DNA of 30,603 nt from Thamnocephalis sphaerospora. Taxonomy: Eukaryota; Zoopagomycota; Zoopagomycetes; Zoopagales; Sigmoideomycetaceae. Under the pieces are notes generated by a model, which searched no databases, was not told the DNA's origin, and worked only from the letters and a program-made list of their open reading frames with translations. A program made the position numbers and the translations under genes. The stretch spans positions 1-30,603 of the forward strand of contig KZ992566.1 of assembly GCA_003614735.1 (NCBI GenBank), in the 5' to 3' direction. Below are positions 21,733-30,603 of the stretch, piece after piece. Numbering within the stretch: the first letter of the stretch is position 1; each line of letters starts with the position of its first letter.

Positions 21733-22408
21733 ACGGTGACGGCCACCTCACTTGCTCACACCGGTGCCGCCCACTTGAGTGGTCTTGGTGTGGCCCAGTG
21801 TGCTCCGCGATGACTGCTGTGGTATGTATGCGATCTGCCCCGGCAACGCGGACACCCACTTGCCGCTGTCCGCAGGCATCCTGCACCTGTCTAGGCTTAC
21901 GACCGGGTGCGCTGTGACTGCGACCGCCGATGCGTCTGCTTGCACAATCTCCTGCTGCTGGTCTATGGTGCTCTGCTGTGCGGCGCTGGCGCTCCATGCC
22001 AATGTGTCTACTGCCCTATATGCGCCGCTCGTCGGCCGTATTGGTCGCGGCTGCCTTGCCTATGCCCTGTACCTTGGCTATGTAGTGCACAGCCTGCCGC
22101 AAACCTGTGCCTGGCTTGAGTCTAGTTGTCATTTTTGCCTGCACACTGGTGGCACAACCGTTGGTGGTTTGGCCTTGCGTGCATGTGGGTGGGTGGGTGA
22201 GGGTGCCTAGAACACTAGGCCAGCGTGACATCATTTCGCTCATCTCCTTTGTGCCGGGGGCGCTGCCTTTGGACTGTATGGCACGCAACCAGCGGCATCT
22301 GTTTCTAACGCACACTCCTATTCTCTGTGACCACCATAGCCGCCATTGCCGCAGTCGCCACGGCCATCTCCGCATCGCAACTACGGGACGCTTGACCAGC
22401 CGCGCGAC

Positions 22409-24079
22409 ATGGCTCACTATCATCACGATGAACGTGACCGCCATCACCGCCACCATGGCCACCACAACACGGTAACCACGCTCGGCAGCAGCCACTCGCT
22501 GCACTCTTCGCCCAACGTGGTGGGCGTCCATTACCGTGTCGGTCGCAAGATTGGCGAAGGCAGCTTTGGCGTTATTTACGAAGGTAAGCCAGCGGGAAAG
22601 CGGCATGCTGTCCGCTGCCATCTCCGCGTTAGGGATCCGCAGGCGGAACAGCGTTGGCGGATCACAGTCGTCGATGAGCATGCGACAGTGGGTAGCGTCA
22701 ATGTGCTACTGCTACTGATGATGCTGCAGTGCGCCTGCAGCGGCCGGCCGATTGATACATGTGCACGCTGCCAACCCTTGCTGACCCTCTGCCCCGGCGC
22801 GGCTGCATACAGGTACCAATCTGCTCAACAACCAGCAGGTGGCGATCAAGTTTGAGCCGCGGAAAAGTGATGCCCCGCAGCTGCGTGATGAGTACCGCAC
22901 GTACAAGATTCTGGCCGGTACGCCTGGCATTCCGTCCGTGTACTACTTTGGCCAGGAGGGTCTGCACAACATTCTCTGCATCGACCTGCTCGGCCCGAGC
23001 TTGGAGGATTTGTTTGACATGTGCGGTCGCAAGTTCACCATCAAGACGACGGTGATGCTGGCCAAGCAGATGTTGACGCGTATCCAGGCCGTGCACGAGA
23101 AGCATCTCATCTATCGTGATATCAAACCAGACAACTTCCTTATCGGTCGCCCGCACCACAAGAACGCCAACATGGTGCATCTGGTGGACTTTGGTATGGC
23201 CAAGCAGTATCGTGACCCCAAGACCAAGCAGCACATTCCCTACAGAGAGCGCAAGAGCCTGAGCGGCACCGCGCGTTACATGAGCATCAACACCCATTTG
23301 GGCCGTGAACAGTCACGTCGCGATGACCTCGAGGCGCTCGGCCACGTGTTCATGTACTTTTTGCGTGGCGGCCTGCCGTGGCAGGGACTCAAGGCGGCAA
23401 CCAATAAGCAAAAATACGAAAAGATTGGCGAAAAGAAGCAGACCACCGCCATCAAGGACCTGTGCGAAGGCTTCCCCGAGGACTTTGCCACGTACCTGAC
23501 GTACGTGCGCAAGCTTGGCTTTGAGGAGACGCCCGACTATGACTACATGCGTGGTCTGTTCACCAAGGTGCTGCAGCGGGCGGGCGAGACCGAGGATGGT
23601 GTCTTTGACTGGATGCTGCTGAACAACGGTCGCGGCTACGATGTAAGTGGCGCAGGTGTGGCGGCGGCGACAGTGGCGACGACCGTGCATGCAGGGCAAC
23701 GCACCTGCTGCCGATGCGCTAACCGGCGTGTGCGTGCTGTGTATTTTTGTAGTATCGCAGCGATACGGCGTCCGAGAGCAGCCGTCTGACGGCGTCGCGC
23801 AACCAGCACCGCGCGAGCCAGGGCCACTACCACAGCCAGCACCGTGCGAGCCAGCAGATGGAGGCTGGCGGCTCGCAGCGGCAGTCGCTTAGCCGCCCAA
23901 GTGGTCGCAACGGTGGCCTGCACCGCATGCCGAGTCAAAAGGCTGGCCAGACGGCCGCGCACGGAGCTGCGGCGACAGCGGCGCAGACGGGCGGACAGCC
24001 GGGAGCGCAACAGCCCAAGGAAGAACGCAAGGGATTCTGGCGGCGGTGCGTGGACACGATTTGCTGTCAGCAAGCGTGA
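22409..24079 (+). CDS. Casein kinase I, Yck1/Yck2-type, membrane-anchored
   Basis: Three exons (22409-22583, 22813-23642, 23753-24079) give 443 aa. CK1 kinases phosphorylate acidic or pre-phosphorylated Ser/Thr sites; the Yck branch sits at the plasma membrane and endosomes, controlling endocytosis, nutrient sensing and morphogenesis. The N-terminus is His-rich ([17 protein letters not shown]). The kinase domain shows GEGSFG (49-54), VAIKFE with Lys71, [23 protein letters not shown], and the CK1 replacement of APE by [14 protein letters not shown]. The Gln/Ser/Arg-rich tail ends in [12 protein letters not shown]. The C-terminal Cys pair resembles the palmitoylation site of Yck proteins, here followed by three extra residues. 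Intron 1 is 229 nt, the longest coding intron in the window. The frame stays open upstream to 22355, so a longer N-terminus through an unseen exon is possible. Confidence 0.93.
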
Positions 24080-25107
24080 TTTGGTGCATGATGCGCGCGT
24101 GCATGCTCTTGTCTCTTTGCATGCTCCCATCTTTCTTATCTTTCACACTCACTCTCTCCACTCGTTCAATGGATTCCTTTTCTGCCGGCGGCCGTCTGTT
24201 CTTTCGCCGCCGCGGCTGTCTACGCAGACTGGCGGTGCTCCCTGGACGCATCCGCCGGAAGCAGGCAGTCGGAGCGCCCGTGCACACGCATTGGCACACT
24301 TGTCCGACCGTTGGTGTCGCGTCCACCTTCGCATTTCCGCAGGCACAGCCGCAGTGCTTGTTTTGTCACATCCGACGCACACTCCCTCTCTTTCACTCTC
24401 ACTCTCTCCCACTTTCTCTCTACTGTCTACGTGTGTGTATCGCTTGCGGTATTATCGCCCTTCATACGCTAATATTATGCCTTTTTCCCGCGCATTGCGA
24501 ACCATGTCACCACTGCTTGTCATTTATCAATGTCCTGTTCGGCTTACTGGCTCTGGACCACCACGCTGGCCATGCGGCGACCATAGTAGGCTTTTCTGCA
24601 TGGGATAAGCACCCTCTGCTGGAGACAACATGTCGCTCTGCGTCGCGTTTTGGCGCGCATCTCTGTCGCCGACACACCCACTACACGGCTGTACACGCGT
24701 GTCTCTGCCCGCGGGCCTGCGTACTGTCGCCCTACACGCTTGCTCGTTCTCGTTCTGCCGCCATCTGTTCGTTTTCCGTCCCTCGCATGACCCTGTGCTT
24801 CAAACGCGGCGCTTCCCACCATCGTTGTCATCGTATCGTATCGTATCGTCTGTGGTCGTGAATATTGCGTTATTGCTGTCACCGTTTTACGCGTTCCTTT
24901 ATTTCTATCGCGGCTGTTGCAAAGACGCCCGCTAGCGCCCGTGCACCGATGGACTCACGTGGACGAACGAGGCGTACATGTGTACGTGTGTGTATGTGTG
25001 CTTACGCGTACGTGGTGCTGCATCTTTCCTGGTTTCTTCTCCCGACAAAGTGCTTTTGCGCTTACACTGTGCAACCGCCATTAAAGAACGATTGCCTGTG
25101 TCAAGCG
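24080..25107. other. Intergenic region between CK1 and the DUF1761 gene
   Basis: About 1 kb of plus-strand C/T-rich sequence, with runs such as CACTCTCACTCTCTCC around 24400 and a short TCGTA repeat at 24832-24851. One frame is open for most of it, but its translation is Cys/His/Ser-rich low complexity with no family resemblance. It is best read as the CK1 3' region plus the promoter and leader of the DUF1761 gene. I see no RNA gene. Confidence 0.45.
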
Positions 25108-25724
25108 ATGTCCTGGTCGTTCTTTTCCCTGTTTCTCTGCTGTCTGGCCGCCATAACCAACATGCTGTTGACGCCCATCAACCCCATTCCCATCGGTATG
25201 TGCTGGCTGCCAACACGTGTGACTGCGAAAGTCGACGGGCACTAACGTCAGTGTGCAGTCATTTCGACGGTGGTGCAGCAGGTCCTGGGCTTTGCGTTCT
25301 ATGGACCGTTCTTTGGCAAGTACTGGCTAGCGACCATGGAAAAGGACAAGGGCAGTCCACGCTGGATGGAGGAGAGCCAGTTTAGCTTGATTAGCGTTCT
25401 TGGCAGTGAGGTTATCTTTAGCTATGCACGCGTAAGCCGTTGTGATGGAGCGATCGGTGTGACGGACCGATGGACCTAACCAACGATGCCGCCATAACAT
25501 AGGCACACGCAATAGCGCTCATTCTGGCTGCCATGAAGGTGGACTCGCCGGAAGCTGCTGCACTGACCGCTTTTTACATCTTTGCCGGCATTACCCTGCC
25601 GCAGATTGTCAGCGATGCCAATTGGGAGGCTCGTCCTGCGCTGCTTCCGGTGATCAAGTCGCTACGACTTGGCTTAGTCACGTTGTTTATCTGCGAAATC
25701 TGCGTCCTGTGGCCAGCCTACTAG
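25108..25724 (+). CDS. DUF1761 family integral membrane protein
   Basis: Three exons (25108-25195, 25259-25431, 25503-25724) give 160 aa, a normal length for DUF1761. The introns of 63 and 71 nt carry textbook branch sites (ACTAACG, CCTAACC). The family hallmark is the second segment, VLGFAFYGPFFGKYW, matching the bacterial and fungal pattern of a helix ending in YGPLFGKxW. Four hydrophobic segments are visible: residues 4-25, 29-45, about 85-125 (containing two stretches, AIALILAAM and AFYIFAGITLPQIV), and LGLVTLFICEICVLW at the end. No biochemical function is established for the family. The frame is open upstream of the chosen ATG to 24949, but the upstream part is low-complexity and the chosen start gives the usual N-terminus. 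Confidence 0.8.
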
Positions 25725-25763
25725 ACTACTGTGGACGGCAAACTACGCGTACTCTTTTCGTAT

Positions 25764-25777
25764 ACACACACACACAC
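25764..25777. repeat. Short (AC)n dinucleotide run
   Basis: Seven AC repeats lie just after the DUF1761 stop, in the gap between that gene and the convergent metallothionein. They probably fall in 3' untranslated sequence. Confidence 0.7.
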
Positions 25778-25955
25778 GCGATGAATGTATATAGCAAAAA
25801 CTAGTAGGCGTTCTTTATGTACATATCTTTTGGGATAAGACTACTAATGCGGGTTGCAGCTGCAGCATAGGCAGTAGAGGATGGATGCTAGACAGGGTGC
25901 CGGTGGAGCCGTAGACTATGAGGCGTGTATCGTGCTCATGAATGACAGTGTTGGC

Positions 25956-26363
25956 CTACTGGCGACCACAGGTGCACTGGTCGCCACAGGTGCAGTTGAC
26001 GCCGGTGCCTCCACAGGTACACGCTCCGCTGTGCTGCTTGTCGCCGCAGGTGCACTGGTCACCGCAGGTGCAGTTGACGCCAGTGCCACCGCAAGCGCAT
26101 GCCTGGCTATGCTGCTTGGCGCCGCAGGTGCATGTCTTGTCGTGCTGCTTAGCGCCGCAGGTGCACTGATCGCCGCAGGGGCACGTCTTGTTGTGCTGCT
26201 TGGTGCCACAGGTGCACTTGTCGCCGCAAGTGCAGTTGACGCCGGTGCCGCCGCAAGCGCACGTCTTGTCGTGCTTCATGGTGCCGCTAGTGCACCGATC
26301 GCCGCAAGTGCAGGTCTGGCCGCAGGCAGTGCAGGCACGCGTGGTGGTGGTGGTGGAGGACAT
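25956..26363 (-). CDS. Tandem-repeat metallothionein, 29 Cys
   Basis: An intronless 135-aa reading frame with 29 Cys (about 21%), nearly all in CxC pairs, and no hydrophobic core. Metallothioneins chelate Cu(I), Zn or Cd in thiolate clusters in the cytosol. After a short Ser/Thr leader (MSSTTTTTRACTAC) the protein is built from repeats: a CTCGDxCTCG core, joined either by KQH spacers (residues 55-57, 72-74, 83-85, 109-111, plus MKH at 29-31) or by CGGTGVNC linkers at 38-43, 92-97 and 118-123. The last unit repeats after exactly 26 residues. The regular His between Cys clusters is unusual for copper-type fungal metallothioneins and may mean zinc binding; that is inference. The opposite strand is also open throughout, but its translation only mirrors the repeats. 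It is divergent from the second metallothionein. Confidence 0.9.
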   Translation of the reverse strand: MSSTTTTTRACTACGQTCTCGDRCTSGTMKHDKTCACGGTGVNCTCGDKCTCGTKQHNKTCPCGDQCTCGAKQHDKTCTCGAKQHSQACACGGTGVNCTCGDQCTCGDKQHSGACTCGGTGVNCTCGDQCTCGRQ

Positions 26364-26482
26364 GGTGTGCTGAGTGTAGCGTTGTCAAGCTGGTGCTGGC
26401 GCGTATTGTTTGCTGTGTAGAGCTTCTTGCAAGATATCCGGGTGAAGAGACAACAGCAGTCCCTTGTCGCTGGCCTTTTGGC

Positions 26483-26489
26483 TATTTAT
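26483..26489 (-). promoter_or_regulatory. TATA-like element for the tandem-repeat metallothionein
   Basis: ATAAATA on the minus strand, about 120 nt upstream of the start codon. Its distance resembles that of the TATA box of the divergent partner gene. It is a weak match on its own. Confidence 0.45.
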
Positions 26490-27006
26490 CCACGCGTGCA
26501 ACCAAGCGAGAAATGAAGCGTGATAGTGGACATGACGTCAAAGATTTTGGGTGGGTGGCAAAAGTCCCAGGCATAAGGATGCGCAATTATTGCCAGCCAA
26601 TCAATCGAGACCGGGAAGCGACTAGAATCGGTTCGTAGTATGAGGGATTTTCGCCCCCAAAGGAACGTGTCTCACACATGCCGTGCTGCGCGCTATCCCA
26701 CGCGCACGTGTGGATGTGACAGGAGCAACGACTGAGCAGCAAAAATGCCTCACAGACCACGACACGCAAACGCATAGAGCACAAAGGGCGCCGCCGGTTC
26801 TCCGGAGACGCTCTGGTGGCATACGACAGGCGTGCAAACAACGCCCATGGGACAAGCGGGGGTGCCTAGTGCGGGAATTTTGGATCTAATCGTCGACTTC
26901 ATCGACCACGGCCAAAAGAGCGCACCCCCATGCTGATTGGCCAGCAGGCAGCACCAACCGCGTTTGGCTACCCGCATGACATGCCGCCGGCGTGACGTTG
27001 CTCGCG

Positions 27007-27013
27007 TATATAA
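27007..27013 (+). promoter_or_regulatory. TATA box of the second metallothionein
   Basis: TATATAA in a GC-rich setting (GCGTATATAACGG), 141 nt before the start codon and about 67 nt after an ATTGG (inverted CCAAT) element. The spacing suits a strongly inducible fungal promoter. Confidence 0.7.
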
Positions 27014-27153
27014 CGGCAGCGTCGACGGCGGCAACGGACGCCAGGCATCTTCACCGACCACCGCTTCTACGCACTATCTGCAAGCCATTGTTCTAGGCCT
27101 ACACACCCGCACGCCTCTTGTCGCGTATCCATCTCACCACACTACTAAGCAAC

Positions 27154-27402
27154 ATGCCGTGCGACTGCAAGACCAACACTGCCTCTGCTGGCTGCACCTG
27201 CGGCGCCAACTGCGCCTGCGGACATGCTAGCGCGTCCGGCTCCAGCTGCTGCCAGCCGGCTTCGGCGGCCGGCTGCAAGTGCAAGACGGAGCAGAACGCC
27301 ACCTGCGCATGCTCGGCCTGCGCATGCTGCGCCTGCCAGTCGTGCGCCGACGGCACCGGCTGCACCTGCGGCGAGGCCTGCAAGTGCTCGCAAAAGTCCT
27401 AG
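27154..27402 (+). CDS. Metallothionein, 21 Cys
   Basis: An intronless 82-aa reading frame with 21 Cys (26%) and no aromatic residues, as in classical metallothioneins. The N-terminus is MPCDCKTN. Cys fall in CxC (CTC, CAC, CKC), CC (CCQP) and one CxCCxC cluster (ACSACACCACQSC), separated by Ala/Ser/Gly-rich linkers. It ends in GCTCGEACKCSQKS. It has one His and no long repeats, unlike its divergent neighbour, so the two are probably not recent duplicates. The start is set by the TATA box upstream and an AACATG context. It likely buffers or detoxifies copper, cadmium or zinc in the cytosol; metal preference cannot be read from the sequence. Confidence 0.92.
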   Translation: MPCDCKTNTASAGCTCGANCACGHASASGSSCCQPASAAGCKCKTEQNATCACSACACCACQSCADGTGCTCGEACKCSQKS

Positions 27403-27651
27403 ATGCTGGATATACTCGTGGCGCCCGCCACATCCCTGTATTTTGCTTTGAGGCAACGGCGTGCTGCCTACCGGGCGGGCGTCAAGCTTTACTAAACAAA
27501 CGTTCCACATCGCATCCCATCATTGTCGTGTTTGCTGTTGCGCGCGCATGGCACCATGTCTACTGTGCGATGATGGGTCACGGCGGGAACAGTAAAGGAC
27601 GGATACTATTACATAGATTATAGCGCCAACAGCGCACGCGCACGCGCACGC

Positions 27652-30603
<2,952 letters not shown>

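Larger units (their letters stand above)
20931..22408 (+). other. Putative CK1 5' leader with a 1.2-kb leader intron
   Basis: No coding sequence was recognised here. From about 20,931 to 21126 there is no ATG on the plus strand, and the stretch ends in a consensus donor, CTG|GTAAGT. The next good acceptor before the kinase is GCCGCAG at 22354, with a TTCTAACG branch-like site about 50 nt upstream. After that acceptor the first ATG is the proposed kinase start at 22409. This fits an untranslated first exon and an intron of 1228 nt (21127-22354), far longer than any coding intron in the window. The interval holds two low-complexity triplet tracts. Coding capacity in the upstream exon cannot be excluded. 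Confidence 0.4.
26364..27153. promoter_or_regulatory. Shared divergent promoter of the two metallothionein genes
   Basis: A 790-bp non-coding interval between the two starts. The right side has a TATATAA box (27007-27013) and an ATTGG (inverted CCAAT) at 26936-26940. The left side has a TATA-like ATAAATA reading on the minus strand (26483-26489) and a CCAAT at 26597-26601. A CACGTG lies in the middle, at 26705-26710. TTTGCTG, close to the GCTG core of fungal copper-activator sites, occurs near 26409, but I found no perfect Ace1-type element. Induction by metal is expected from the family, not shown by the sequence. Confidence 0.6.

Noticed and set aside
22713-22790. C/D-box snoRNA in CK1 intron 1
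   Set aside because: TGATGATG and CTGA-like boxes are present, but there is no terminal stem and no evident guide region, so chance occurrence is likely.
22698-23297. A 199-aa minus-strand open frame opposite CK1
   Set aside because: It lies antisense to the conserved kinase domain and crosses a CK1 intron-exon junction. Openness follows from the GC-rich codon use of the kinase.
24046-24861. A 271-aa plus-strand open frame after CK1
   Set aside because: It starts inside the last CK1 exon in another frame, and the translation is Cys/His/Ser low complexity from C/T-rich DNA.
25881-26420. A 179-aa plus-strand open frame rich in Ala, Gly and Val over the metallothionein
   Set aside because: It is the antisense shadow of the repetitive CTCG/GGTG coding sequence. 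Its composition simply mirrors the repeats, and it has no family signature.

Overview
The window is nuclear DNA from a gene-dense, intron-rich eukaryote, most likely a basidiomycete fungus, perhaps a small-genome yeast-like lineage such as Ustilaginomycotina. Three things point to this: a palmitoylation-type casein kinase I, a basidiomycete-style LEA-2 membrane protein, and very short introns. I traced about 58 introns, mostly 50-110 nt, with GTAAGN/GTAGGN/GTACGN donors, CTAAC/CTGAC-like branch sites and AG acceptors. The taxonomic placement is inference; no rRNA, tRNA, transposon, virus-like element or CRISPR array was seen.

Layout, left to right. The 3' end of an RF2-type organellar release factor (+) is followed by an LEA-2 membrane protein (-), an AlkD-like DNA alkylation repair protein (+) and a RidA-family 2-aminomuconate deaminase (-). 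Next come the ESCRT-I subunit Vps23/TSG101 (+), the proteasome activator Blm10/PA200 (-, 11 exons, about 1900 aa) and ACMSD (-). A double CDGSH iron-sulfur protein (+) and a Uls1/Rad16-type SNF2 translocase (-, 14 exons) follow. After a 2.6-kb spacer come a Yck-type casein kinase I (+), a DUF1761 membrane protein (+), two divergent metallothioneins, and the 3' part of a ROCK/MRCK-like kinase (-) that leaves the right edge.

Functional links. ACMSD and 2-aminomuconate deaminase act two steps apart in the oxidative branch of kynurenine/tryptophan breakdown and lie about 9 kb apart here. The two metallothioneins are transcribed away from a shared 790-bp region with a TATA and a CCAAT element on each side, a plausible metal-response module. 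Other neighbours are ordinary housekeeping genes packed head-to-head or tail-to-tail.

Gene models were built by hand from reading-frame continuity, splice sites and family conservation. Every exon junction given keeps frame, but none has been checked against transcripts.
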